A stretch of 64,000 nucleotides of DNA, taken from Sutterella sp. GTDB taxonomy: Bacteria; Pseudomonadota; Gammaproteobacteria; Burkholderiales; Burkholderiaceae_F. Of the stretch, positions 1 to 7,657 are shown piece after piece (position 1 is the first letter of the stretch; every line of letters begins with the position of its first letter). Both the position numbers and the translations under genes were made by a program. The notes under the pieces were generated by a model. The model had not been told where the DNA came from. It saw only the letters and a list, made by a program, of their open reading frames with translations, and made no database searches. Where the stretch lies: assembly GCF_030539355.1 (NCBI RefSeq), contig NZ_JAUNSF010000001.1, positions 1 to 64,000 of the forward strand. The letters run 5' to 3'.

Positions 1-39
1 TCCGGAAGGCGGCCTGACCGGACCATGTCCGGTGCCGAC

Positions 40-80
40 GGGCGCTTTTCCTTTTTCGAGGAAATGCGCCCGTTCGTTTT
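40..80. terminator. Hairpin terminator 3' of cysK, probably shared with the gene to the left
   Basis: GGGCGC (40-45) pairs with GCGCCC (66-71). After one mismatch the stem continues through TTTCCT/AGGAAA, with a short TTTTCG loop. On the + strand it is followed by a T-rich stretch (TTCGTTTT, 73-80), so it would best terminate a rightward gene lying outside the window. On the - strand it lies 12 bases past the cysK stop but has no T-run after it. Confidence 0.6.
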
Positions 81-83
81 ACG

Positions 84-1007
84 TCAGTTGTTCTCGGCTA
101 CGAAGCCCTTCACCGAGAGGTAACGCTCGCCCGTGTCAAAGTTGAGCGCGAGGATGCGGGAATCCTTCGGGAGCGTCTCGATCAGGCCGGCGACGGCGGC
201 GAGCACGGCGCCCGTCGAGATGCCGACCAGGAGGCCTTCCTTGCGGGCGGCGAGCTGGGCGTAGCGGAACGCGTCGTCATCCTTGATGTCGAGGAACTGG
301 TCGACGGCGGAGCGGTCGAGGTTGTCCGGCACGAAGTTCGCGCCGATGCCCTGGATGCGGTGCGGACCCGCGCGGCCTTCCGTGAGGAGCGGGCTCGAGG
401 CGGGCTCCACGCCGTAGGAGCGCAGCGTCGGCCAGGCCTTCTTCAGGACGCGCGAGATGCCGGAGACGTTGCCGCCGGTGCCGAAGGCGGAGACGAAGAC
501 GTCAAGGCCGTGCGGGAAGTCGGCGACGATCTCGGGACCCGTGCGGAGCTCATGAACCTTCGGATTGCTCGGGTTGCTGAACTGACCGGCGACCCAGGCG
601 CCCGGGATTTCCTTGGCGAGCTCGTTGGCGCGGTCGACCGCGCCCTTCATGCCGGCCGAGGCGGGCGTGAGGACGAGCTCGGCACCGTAGGCCTGGGCGA
701 GCAGGCGGCGCTCAATGCTCATCGACTCGGGCATCACGAGGATCATGCGGTAGCCGAGGACGGCGCTCACCATCGCGAGACCGACGCCGGTGTTGCCCGA
801 CGTGGGCTCGATGATCGTGCCGCCCGCCTTGAGGGCGCCGGAGGCCTGCGCATCAAGGATCATCTGCAGGGCGATGCGGTCCTTGACGGATCCGCCCGGA
901 TTGGTGCGCTCAAGCTTGAGCCACACCTCGTTGTCGGGGAAGAGGCGCGAGAGGCGCACGACCGGCGTGTTGCCGATGAGTTCGAGAACTGAGGAAGCCT
1001 TGGTCAT
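84..1007 (-). CDS. cysK: Cysteine synthase A (O-acetylserine sulfhydrylase), PLP enzyme
   Basis: The enzyme makes L-cysteine from O-acetyl-L-serine and sulfide in the cytoplasm, the last step of sulfur assimilation. The 307-aa length is normal for CysK/CysM. Visible family motifs are ELIGNTP near residue 9, NPGGSVKDR with the PLP-binding lysine K42, the substrate loop TSGNTG at 69-74, the phosphate-binding GTGGNVSG at 177-184 and GISTGA near the C-terminus. The ATG is preceded by AGGAGAT at good spacing. The leader on the - strand can form a hairpin (AATGACT/AGTCATT, 1037-1057). The gene is divergent from the acyl-CoA synthetase. CysK and CysM are hard to separate by eye; the motifs favour CysK. 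Confidence 0.95.
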   Translation of the reverse strand: MTKASSVLELIGNTPVVRLSRLFPDNEVWLKLERTNPGGSVKDRIALQMILDAQASGALKAGGTIIEPTSGNTGVGLAMVSAVLGYRMILVMPESMSIERRLLAQAYGAELVLTPASAGMKGAVDRANELAKEIPGAWVAGQFSNPSNPKVHELRTGPEIVADFPHGLDVFVSAFGTGGNVSGISRVLKKAWPTLRSYGVEPASSPLLTEGRAGPHRIQGIGANFVPDNLDRSAVDQFLDIKDDDAFRYAQLAARKEGLLVGISTGAVLAAVAGLIETLPKDSRILALNFDTGERYLSVKGFVAENN

Positions 1008-1248
1008 TTCATATCTCCTGAAATCTTGCTGCCCGGAATGACTTCGGGCCAGTCATTTCGTTTTGTGAAATCTAGCATGCCGTTTTTCGGAATGGTATAC
1101 GGGTAACTACCTAATTTTGGACCCGTTCTGGCTCAACCATCCTGTTATACGTTTAGTTTCGCTTATTCGGGTGCGGACTGCGTCTCCAACCTCAGGCTTT
1201 CCACACCCTCACACCAAGAATAAAAAAGATCTTAAGGACCTGCGAACA
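1008..1248. promoter_or_regulatory. Divergent intergenic region between cysK and the acyl-CoA synthetase gene
   Basis: This 240-bp region must hold promoters for both flanking genes. Towards cysK there is a 7-bp stem hairpin (1037-1057) in the untranslated leader and an extended -10-like TGC-TAGATT on the - strand. Near 1098-1112 there is GGTA-AC-TACC, a dyad similar to the TAGGTA-C-TACCTA palindrome in front of the hydrogenase operon. No promoter here can be called firmly. Confidence 0.35.
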
Positions 1249-3078
1249 ATGGGCCGATCAAGTGAACTCGATGGACTGACCACACTGCCCGAGCTGCTCG
1301 AGCACAGCATCCGCCGCTGGGGCGACAAGGAAGCGCTGCGTCAGTACGACCGCCCCTCAAGCAAGTGGGAAAGCTGGACCTACGGCGAACTCGGCGAGCA
1401 TGTTCTCGAATGGCGCCGCGGCTTCGCGGCCATGGGACTGCGCCCGGGCGACCGCGTGGCCATTCTGATGCCGAACGGCCGCGACCACGTCTGCGCCGAC
1501 CAGGCCGCCCTTGCCAACGGGCTCATCCCGGTTCCGCTCCACGCCATCGACACCCCGGGCGCGAGCGCCTTCATCACGATTGACAGCCAGGCCTGCACGC
1601 TTGTGACGAACAAGCTCTCGCGCTGGCAGCAGATCCGCGCGACGGGCGTCGAGATGCCCGACCTGCGCAGCGTCCTCATCACGGACGCGGGCGAGACCGA
1701 GGACAAGGACGACGGAGAGGTGCGCGTGCGCTCGCTTGAGAGCGTGCTTGCCGACGGCAAGGCCTGGGAGGGCGACCTTCCGGCCGGCCCCTTCGAGGAT
1801 GACCTCGCCGCGATCGTCTACACCTCCGGCACCACGGGCCGTCCGAAGGGCGTGATGCTCACGCACCGCAACATCGTGAGCAACGTGAAGGCGACGCTCG
1901 AGTGCGTCTCCCCGCGCGAAGGCGACACGTTCCTCTCGTTCCTCCCGCTCTCGCACACCTTCGAGCGCACCGCGGGCTACTACCTCGCCCTCGCCACGGG
2001 CTGCATCATCGCGTACAACCGCTCGGTGCTGCTGCTCGCGGAGGACCTGAAGGTCATCCGCCCGACCGTCATCATCTCGGTGCCGCGCGTCTACGAGCGC
2101 ATCTACGCGCGCGTGCAGGACAAGCTGAGGAAGTCGAAGCCGATCGCCAAGAAGCTCTTCGACTGGGCGGTCGAGGTGGGCTGGCGCGATTTCTGCCGCC
2201 GCAACCACATGCCGCTCGAGAAGAGCTCGCGGGCGTGGCTCGACGGCATCGTCCGTCCGCTCCTCGTCACCCGCATGGCCAACATGCTGCTCTCGCAGTT
2301 CGGCGGCAGGCTCCGCATCGCCATCTCGGGCGGCGCGGCGCTCAACAACAAGGTCGCACGCACGTTCTGCGGCCTCGGGCTACCGATCATCCAGGGCTAC
2401 GGCATGACCGAGGCGAGCCCGATCATCGCGGGCAACTGCATCGAGTTCAACCAGCCCGACACGGTGGGCCGTCCCTTCTGCAACGTCGAGCTGCGCCTCG
2501 CCGAGGGCAACGAGATCCAGATCCGCGGCCCCTCGATCATGAAGGGCTACTGGCGCCGCGAGGACGCCACCGACGAGGCCTTCACCAAGGACGGGTGGCT
2601 CCACACGGGCGACGTGGGCGAGTTCAACTCCGAGGGGATGCTGCGCATCAAGGGCCGCATCAAGGAGATCATCGTCACGAGCACGGGCGAGAAGATCCCG
2701 CCCGCGGACCTCGAGAGCGCGATCGAGACCGACCCGCTCTTCGAGCAGTGCTACATCGTGGGCGAGAACCGTCCGTACCTCACGCTCATCTCGGTGGTGA
2801 ACACCGAGGAGTGGGAGCGCTTCGCCGCCGCCCAGGGGCTTGATCCGAAGAACCCGGAGAGCCTCTCCGCGCCCGCCGCGCGCACCGCCGCGCTCAAGCG
2901 CGCGAAGACCGCCGCCGGCGACTTCCCGAACTACGCGCTGCCGCGCTCGGTGATTCTCACGACCGAGCCGTGGACGATCGAGAACGGTCTGATCACGCCG
3001 ACGCTGAAGCTCAAGCGCGGCCCGCTCTCGAAGAAGTTCGCCGCCGAGATCACCAAGCTTTACGCGACGCACGGCTGA
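1249..3078 (+). CDS. Long-chain acyl-CoA synthetase (AMP-forming, ACSL/FadD15-like)
   Basis: The protein activates free fatty acids to acyl-CoA via acyl-adenylate. From ATG 1249 it has 609 aa, usual for the ACSL branch. ANL-superfamily motifs are in order: the P-loop YTSGTTGRPKGV (about residue 190), GYGMTEASP (about 383), GWLHTGDVG (about 449) and the hinge/C-terminal GRIKEIIV (about 468). An in-frame ATG at 1117 would add 44 residues unlike the family; ATG 1249 has AAGGA upstream at about 10 bases and starts near the expected N-terminus. No other beta-oxidation gene is adjacent. A 16-bp inverted repeat follows the stop codon. Confidence 0.88.
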   Translation: MGRSSELDGLTTLPELLEHSIRRWGDKEALRQYDRPSSKWESWTYGELGEHVLEWRRGFAAMGLRPGDRVAILMPNGRDHVCADQAALANGLIPVPLHAIDTPGASAFITIDSQACTLVTNKLSRWQQIRATGVEMPDLRSVLITDAGETEDKDDGEVRVRSLESVLADGKAWEGDLPAGPFEDDLAAIVYTSGTTGRPKGVMLTHRNIVSNVKATLECVSPREGDTFLSFLPLSHTFERTAGYYLALATGCIIAYNRSVLLLAEDLKVIRPTVIISVPRVYERIYARVQDKLRKSKPIAKKLFDWAVEVGWRDFCRRNHMPLEKSSRAWLDGIVRPLLVTRMANMLLSQFGGRLRIAISGGAALNNKVARTFCGLGLPIIQGYGMTEASPIIAGNCIEFNQPDTVGRPFCNVELRLAEGNEIQIRGPSIMKGYWRREDATDEAFTKDGWLHTGDVGEFNSEGMLRIKGRIKEIIVTSTGEKIPPADLESAIETDPLFEQCYIVGENRPYLTLISVVNTEEWERFAAAQGLDPKNPESLSAPAARTAALKRAKTAAGDFPNYALPRSVILTTEPWTIENGLITPTLKLKRGPLSKKFAAEITKLYATHG

Positions 3079-3087
3079 TCAAAGGTC

Positions 3088-3105
3088 TGAGTGAACGCTC
3101 ACTCG
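3088..3105. promoter_or_regulatory. Palindrome TGAGTGAACGCTCACTC (TetR-operator-like)
   Basis: GAGTGA (3089-3094) and TCACTC (3099-3104) form perfect 6-bp arms about ACGC. The layout resembles operators of TetR-family fatty-acid regulators. It lies 10 bases past the acyl-CoA synthetase stop and before the terminator, an odd place for an operator. It could equally be a minor mRNA hairpin. Confidence 0.3.
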
Positions 3106-3114
3106 CTTAAATGA

Positions 3115-3158
3115 GCCTCCTCCTGCGGCACCCTGCCGCGCGGGGAGGCTTTTCGTTT
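3115..3158 (+). terminator. Rho-independent terminator after the acyl-CoA synthetase gene
   Basis: GCCTCC (3115-3120, extended by two pairs) pairs with GGAGGC (3144-3149), followed by TTTTCGTTT. Confidence 0.8.
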
Positions 3159-3261
3159 CGAATCGCCTGCCGACGGCTTTCCCGCCCGGCCCCGAAGCTC
3201 TTAGAATCGGCTCTTCGCGATTCCAATTTTCCCGTGCCCCGAAGGCCTTTCCCGACACCGT

Positions 3262-4578
3262 ATGACCACCTCCTCCCATTACGTCCCGCAGCCCCGCAAG
3301 CTTCTGCCTGACTGGATGATCGGCACCACCGACCGCGTCATGGACTACTACACGAAGCGCTATCTGCACTGCGACCCGGTCATCCTGAAGAACCCGCCGC
3401 CGCCGCAGGAAGGCCACAAGTACCTGCTCTACGCACACATTCCGTTCTGCCACACGCTCTGCACGTACTGCACCTTCCACCGCTTCCTCTTCAAGGAATG
3501 GAAGGCCCGCGAGTACTTCAAGAACCTGCGCCGCGAGATGGACTACGTCAAGGCGCTCGGCTACGACTTCCACGCGATGTACGTGGGCGGCGGCACGACG
3601 ACGATCCTCGAGGACGAACTCATTGAGACGCTCGAGTACGCGAGGAAGCTCTTCCCCTCGATCCGCGAAATCTCCTGCGAGACCGACCCGCAGGTGATCA
3701 TGACGCCGCAGTTCCGCAACCTGAAGGGCCTCGTCGACCGCATGTCGATCGGCGTGCAGAGCTTCAACGACGACATCCTCAAGCTCTCGGACCGCTACGA
3801 GAAGTTCGGCTCGGGCGAGCAGATCTTCGAGCGTCTGCAGTACGCGCAGGAGCTCTTCCCCACGTGCAACGTCGACATGATGTTCGGCTTCCGCGGCCAG
3901 TCGCTCGACGTGCTCCACGATGACATGGAGAAGATCTTCAAGCTCAACCCGCGCCAGACCACGACCTACCCGCTGATGGTGACGAGCCAGACGCGCTCGA
4001 GCGTGCGCGCGACGATCGCCGCGACCGGCATCGAGCTCGCCGACCAGTACCGCTGCATCCTCGACACGCTCGGCACGCACTACCGGCAGCTCACGAGCTG
4101 GACCTTCGGCCGCACGAACGACGAGGGCTTCGACGAGTACGTCGTCGACTATGACGAGTACCTCGGCGTCGGCTCGGGCGCCTTCAGCTTCCTCGGCGAC
4201 AGCCTCTACGTGAACACCTTCAGCCTGCGCCGCTACGGCGAGCGCATCGCCGAGGGCAACACGGGCGTCGAGCGCCGCCGTCAGTTCGACCAGCACGCCA
4301 TCATGCAGTACAGGCTGCTGCTCGGCCTCTTCGCGCACCGCCTCTCGCGCAAGTACTTCCGCGAGGTGCACGGCGTGAACCTCGACCGGTACCTCATGAA
4401 GGAGATGCTCGCCCTCAAGCTCTCGGGCGCCATCAAGGACGACCCGGAGGATCCCGACCACATCATCGTCACCGACGCGGGCAAGTTCCTCGGCCTCGTG
4501 ATGATGAAGGCCTTCTACTCGGGCATGGATCACGTCCGCGCCGAGCTGCGCGCTCCGCTCAAGGAAGCCGACATGTAA
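3262..4578 (+). CDS. HemW/HemN-like radical SAM protein (coproporphyrinogen oxidase-like family)
   Basis: A 438-aa radical SAM protein. AHIPFCHTLCTYC carries the 4Fe-4S cysteines C63, C67 and C70, and GGGTTT (109-114) is the SAM glycine motif; a HemN-type C-terminal domain follows from about residue 340. True HemN has a fourth nearby cysteine (CxxxCxxCxC), which is absent: CTYCTFHRF follows the HemW-like pattern, so it is probably not an authentic coproporphyrinogen III dehydrogenase. A heme chaperone or heme/porphyrin-related radical enzyme is possible, but the substrate cannot be told from sequence. A TAGAAT -10-like element (3202-3207) precedes it. It sits between an acyl-CoA synthetase and a hydrogenase operon, each separated by terminators, so it is probably monocistronic. 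Confidence 0.75.
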   Translation: MTTSSHYVPQPRKLLPDWMIGTTDRVMDYYTKRYLHCDPVILKNPPPPQEGHKYLLYAHIPFCHTLCTYCTFHRFLFKEWKAREYFKNLRREMDYVKALGYDFHAMYVGGGTTTILEDELIETLEYARKLFPSIREISCETDPQVIMTPQFRNLKGLVDRMSIGVQSFNDDILKLSDRYEKFGSGEQIFERLQYAQELFPTCNVDMMFGFRGQSLDVLHDDMEKIFKLNPRQTTTYPLMVTSQTRSSVRATIAATGIELADQYRCILDTLGTHYRQLTSWTFGRTNDEGFDEYVVDYDEYLGVGSGAFSFLGDSLYVNTFSLRRYGERIAEGNTGVERRRQFDQHAIMQYRLLLGLFAHRLSRKYFREVHGVNLDRYLMKEMLALKLSGAIKDDPEDPDHIIVTDAGKFLGLVMMKAFYSGMDHVRAELRAPLKEADM

Positions 4579-4611
4579 GCGGCCGGCACTCCGAAAGCGC
4601 TATTCCGGAAA

Positions 4612-4649
4612 GGAGGAACGGTCACCCCGTGCGGCCGTTCCTCTTTTTT
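4612..4649 (+). terminator. Strong rho-independent terminator after the radical SAM gene
   Basis: GAGGAACGG (4613-4621) pairs perfectly with CCGTTCCTC (4635-4643), followed by six T. Confidence 0.92.
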
Positions 4650-4733
4650 CATGCTCCGGAGCGGCGAAATCCTGAGTGATTTTCTCGGGAATTCATCGGA
4701 AATGCACCGTTTTGCAACCATAGGTCCGGGGCT

Positions 4734-4747
4734 TTGATCTTGATTAA
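4734..4747. promoter_or_regulatory. FNR/ANR-type box upstream of the [FeFe]-hydrogenase operon
   Basis: TTGAT-CTTG-ATTAA matches the FNR/ANR consensus TTGAT-N4-ATCAA at nine of ten positions. It is centred at 4740.5 in an AT-rich stretch after the preceding terminator and reads into hydA. If it acted as a class II site (centre at -41.5), transcription would start near 4782, leaving a leader of about 310 nt. Confidence 0.65.
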
Positions 4748-4805
4748 ACCGCAGAAAAAAACTCCTACCTCGAATACTTAATAACTAGATAAAGATATCT
4801 CGTAA

Positions 4806-4818
4806 TAGGTACTACCTA
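4806..4818. promoter_or_regulatory. 13-bp perfect inverted repeat TAGGTA-C-TACCTA
   Basis: Arms of 6 bp about one central base lie between the FNR-type box and a possible sigma70 promoter (CTGACT 4821-4826, 18-bp spacer, TAAAAT 4845-4850). Related TACCT words occur at 4766-4770 and in the cysK upstream region. It may be an operator; the regulator is unknown. Confidence 0.35.
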
Positions 4819-4820
4819 CA

Positions 4821-5093
4821 CTGACTTTCGGTTAGGCCGCACGATAAAATTCGCTCGTTCGCGAGAGCCTCCCGGGACTTTTCATGTCGCCGGGACTTAC
4901 TCCCGCACAAAAAAATAAACCACGCCCTGACGGCCTCGACAACCCCCGTGCAGAACCCTCCTCCAAAAGAGTCCCGCACGCGATCCCGAGGGGCGAGCAA
5001 CGAGACAGGAAGAATGCACACCCCCGAGAGTCCCGGCGAGACCGGTGCGACCCCCAGGGGCGGTGTTGCTTCTCCTCTCCGGAGAAACTATCC
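4821..5093 (+). promoter_or_regulatory. Candidate second promoter and long leader of hydABC
   Basis: CTGACT (4821-4826) and TAAAAT (4845-4850) with an 18-bp spacer form a plausible sigma70 promoter. The leader from about 4857 to the hydA ATG (5094) is about 240 nt. An in-frame ATG at 4884 would read Arg/Pro-rich sequence unlike any hydrogenase, so I treat this as untranslated. I recognise no riboswitch in it. GGAGA at 5081-5085 is the hydA ribosome binding site. Confidence 0.4.
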
Positions 5094-6443
5094 ATGACGA
5101 CCAAGGTTCGTACGTTCGCACCTGGCGAAAACGCCTGGGGCCAGAACGGCCCGGCCTATGTAGGCAACCTGCGCAAGGGTGAACTTCGCGGGATCATTCA
5201 CATCAACAAGGAGCACTGCGTCGGCTGCGACACGTGCCGCAAGTTCTGCCCGGCTGATGCCATCACGGGCGGTCTCGGCGCGAAGCACGAGATCAAGGAT
5301 GACGCGTGCCTCTACTGCGGTCAGTGCCTCGTGGCCTGCCCGTTCAACGCCATCGAGCAGATGAGCTTCGTCGACCAGGTCGAGGCCGTGCTCGATGCCA
5401 AGGACCGCATCGTCGTCGCCCAGCCCTCGCCGGCCGTGCGCGTCGCGATCTGCGAGGAATTCGGCGGCGAGCCGGGCGCTCTCTCCACGGCCCAGCTCGT
5501 CAACGCCCTCGAGGCCTGCGGCTTCGTCACCTATGACTGCAACTCGACGGCTGACCAGACGATCATCGAGGAAGGCACCGAGTTCGTGAAGAAGGTCCAG
5601 TACTGGATCCTCGGCGAGCGCGGCCCGGAGGTTGACGAACAGGGTCTCCATCCGTTCCCGCACTTCACCTCCTGCTGCCCGGGCTGGGTCAAGTACGCCG
5701 AGACGTACTGCGCCGACATGCTCCCGCACCTCTCGACCGCGAAGTCCCCGCTCCAGATGGGCGGCACGCTCGCGAAGACCTGGGCTGCGAAGCACATCCT
5801 CAAGTGCGACCCGCGCAAGGTCTACTTCGTCTCCTGCACGCCCTGCACGGCCAAGATCTTCGAGGCCTCCCGCCCCGAGATGAACTCGGCCTGGCGCTGG
5901 CTCATCGCCAACAAGGAGATCCCGGCCAACACGCCCCCGTTCCAGGACATCGACGCGTCCCTCACGGTGCGTGACCTCGCCGAGCTCTTCCGCCGCAAGG
6001 GCATCAACCCGCTGCTCATGAGCAAGGAGCGCGAGCGCGCCCCGCTCGAGGTCTACACCGGTGCCGCCACCATCTTCGGCGCCTCCGGCGGCGTGATGGA
6101 AGCCGCGCTCCGCACGGCCTACTTCGCCCTCTCCGGCAAGGAGCTCGAGAACGGCAACATCGAGGTCGTCCGCGGCCACAACAACGCGATCGTCGAAGCC
6201 ACCATCCCGGTGCCTGTCAAGGCCCTCGGCGGCAAGATCTTCGAAGTGCGCGTCTGCGTCGTCAACGGCTGCAACCAGGGCGTCAAGGAAGTGGTCGAGC
6301 GCGTCCGCCAGGACCCGAACCGCTATCACTTCATCGAGGTGATGAACTGCCCGGGCGGCTGCGTGAACGGCGGCGGCCAGCCGGTCCAGTCCTGCGGCAC
6401 GGCCTGGCTCAAGCCGACCTTCCCGCTGCCCACGCGCATCTAA
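5094..6443 (+). CDS. hydA: [FeFe]-hydrogenase large (catalytic) subunit, Desulfovibrio-type
   Basis: The subunit carries the H-cluster that interconverts H2 with protons and electrons. From ATG 5094 (GGAGA 8 bases upstream) it has 449 aa. Two [4Fe-4S] ferredoxin motifs lie at C42/45/48/52 and C72/75/78/82. H-cluster motifs: L1 TSCCPGWVKY (C194, C195), L2 TPCTAKIFE (C251), L3 NCPGGCVNGGGQP (C419, C423). All four cluster cysteines and the proton-relay cysteine of L1 are present; the methionine normally starting L2 (MPCTAK) is threonine. No signal peptide of its own: as in Desulfovibrio, it should be exported with the Tat-bearing small subunit encoded 25 bases downstream. The FNR-type box suggests anaerobic induction. 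Confidence 0.95.
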   Translation: MTTKVRTFAPGENAWGQNGPAYVGNLRKGELRGIIHINKEHCVGCDTCRKFCPADAITGGLGAKHEIKDDACLYCGQCLVACPFNAIEQMSFVDQVEAVLDAKDRIVVAQPSPAVRVAICEEFGGEPGALSTAQLVNALEACGFVTYDCNSTADQTIIEEGTEFVKKVQYWILGERGPEVDEQGLHPFPHFTSCCPGWVKYAETYCADMLPHLSTAKSPLQMGGTLAKTWAAKHILKCDPRKVYFVSCTPCTAKIFEASRPEMNSAWRWLIANKEIPANTPPFQDIDASLTVRDLAELFRRKGINPLLMSKERERAPLEVYTGAATIFGASGGVMEAALRTAYFALSGKELENGNIEVVRGHNNAIVEATIPVPVKALGGKIFEVRVCVVNGCNQGVKEVVERVRQDPNRYHFIEVMNCPGGCVNGGGQPVQSCGTAWLKPTFPLPTRI

Positions 6444-6467
6444 TCCCTGCACTGAGGTTCAAACAAT

Positions 6468-6824
6468 ATGCTGTCTGAAAACTATTCCTATGCGGAACGC
6501 CCCGCAGCACTGATTCTCGGTCGCCGCGGATTCCTGAAGGTGAGCGGCCTGTGCATCGGCGCGGCCGTCGTCTGCGGCTGGGCCATCGGTGACATGGTCG
6601 CCCGCCGCAACTCGATCATCCTCGCCCGCCAGGCGGGTCTCTACGAGGATGACCAGCTCTGCCAGAAGATGGGTCTGACTGCCTCGCACCAGAACCAGGT
6701 CGTCATGAGCGTCTACAAGGACCTCAAGACCAAGCCCGTCGATCACACGATGCACGAGCTGCTCCACACCCACTACTATCCCCGTTCCATGCTCGCCCAG
6801 ATCACGGAGGGTGCTCATGTCTGA
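6468..6824 (+). CDS. hydB: [FeFe]-hydrogenase small subunit with Tat signal
   Basis: A 118-aa protein of the iron-hydrogenase small-subunit family. The N-terminus has a twin-arginine leader (LGRRGFLKVSG at 17-27, then a hydrophobic stretch), so the HydA-HydB complex should be folded in the cytoplasm and exported by Tat. The C-terminal HELLHTHYY is shared with the Desulfovibrio small subunit, which wraps around the catalytic subunit. It starts 25 bases after hydA. Its TGA stop overlaps the start of the cytochrome gene, so translation of the three genes is probably coupled. Confidence 0.92.
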   Translation: MLSENYSYAERPAALILGRRGFLKVSGLCIGAAVVCGWAIGDMVARRNSIILARQAGLYEDDQLCQKMGLTASHQNQVVMSVYKDLKTKPVDHTMHELLHTHYYPRSMLAQITEGAHV

Positions 6825-7503
6825 AATCAATGCCGCCCCCAATGACCGCATTCTGCGCTTCCATGCGCCTGACAAGGTCTTCCACTCGGTGAACGCCATC
6901 ACCTGGTTCGCGCTCCTGTTCACCGGCATGTACGTCTACTTCTTCGACATCTCCAACGAGGCTGCCGAAGCCGTGATGCTTGCCCACCTGATCCTCGGCG
7001 CGATCTTCACGTTCAACCTGCTCGCCTTCATCGTCCTCGCTCCGGACCGCTTCGCGCTCATCATGCGCGCCTGCCTCGAGTGGGACAGCAACACGCTGCG
7101 CTGGTTCCTGAACTTCGGCAACTACCCCCGCCGCTTCTTCGGCATCCCGCTCGGGCCTGAGACGGTTCCGCCGCAGGGCCGTTACAACGGCGGCCAGAAG
7201 GCCTCCTACCTCATGTTCATGGGCATGATCGCCGCTCTCGCCGTCACCGGCTGGATGCTGTGGCTCGGCGCGCCTGTCACGGGCAAGCTCGTCTACATGC
7301 TCATGTTCTACTTCCACGTCTGGGGCTCGATCATCTGCTCGATCCTCGTCGTCTGCGCCCACATCCCGCTCGCGCTGCTCTCGATGTCCCACTTCAAGGG
7401 CATCTGGCGCCTCGGCCCGGGCACGATCTCGTGGGAAGCCGCCGAGCACCACGCTCCGCTCTGGCTTGAGCGCGACGTGATCCGCACCAACATCGAGAAG
7501 TAA
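6817..7503 (+). CDS. FdnI-like cytochrome b subunit of the hydrogenase (quinone-reducing membrane anchor)
   Basis: A 228-aa integral membrane protein of the formate dehydrogenase gamma/b556 family. It has four predicted membrane segments, candidate heme-ligand histidines (HSVNAITW near 21, MLAHL near 55, a late HVWG and AHIPLAL) and the family loop RYNGGQK near 125. It should bind two b hemes and pass electrons from HydAB to the quinone pool. A GTG at 6811 is in frame, but ATG 6817 has GGAGG six bases upstream and is preferred. The gene overlaps hydB by 8 nt, so it belongs to the same transcript. Such an anchor is usual for [NiFe]-hydrogenases and formate dehydrogenase, less so for [FeFe] enzymes. 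Confidence 0.88.
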   Translation: MSEINAAPNDRILRFHAPDKVFHSVNAITWFALLFTGMYVYFFDISNEAAEAVMLAHLILGAIFTFNLLAFIVLAPDRFALIMRACLEWDSNTLRWFLNFGNYPRRFFGIPLGPETVPPQGRYNGGQKASYLMFMGMIAALAVTGWMLWLGAPVTGKLVYMLMFYFHVWGSIICSILVVCAHIPLALLSMSHFKGIWRLGPGTISWEAAEHHAPLWLERDVIRTNIEK

Positions 7504-7562
7504 TTCACCGATGTGATGCATAACAGAAGCCGTTTCCGCTCCATAAGGACACGGCTCTGACC

Positions 7563-7594
7563 AAAAAGGCCGGATTTGAATGTCCGGCCTTTTT
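7563..7594 (+). terminator. Terminator of the hydrogenase operon
   Basis: AAAAAGGCCGGA pairs with TCCGGCCTTTTT around a TTTGAATG loop; the perfect stem ends in five T. Confidence 0.9.
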
Positions 7595-7603
7595 GCTTAT
7601 AAC
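7576..7603 (+). promoter_or_regulatory. Possible hydF promoter nested in the upstream terminator
   Basis: TTGAAT (7576-7581, in the terminator loop), a 16-bp spacer and TATAAC (7598-7603) form a plausible sigma70 promoter for hydF, which starts at 7658. Confidence 0.4.
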
Positions 7604-7657
7604 TACACCAACAAAACGCACGTACCCCTGTCAACAGCAAACCTCGGAGAAGACCAA

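Noticed and set aside
3262..4578. HydE or HydG radical SAM maturase
   Set aside because: The CHTLCTYC context and the C-terminal domain fit HemN/HemW, not the HydE/HydG family.
4884..5093. N-terminal extension of HydA
   Set aside because: Arg/Pro-rich and unlike any hydrogenase; ATG 5094 has a well placed GGAGA.
4850..5093. Riboswitch in the long hydA leader
   Set aside because: I could not match any known aptamer core; only short GC-rich hairpins are visible.
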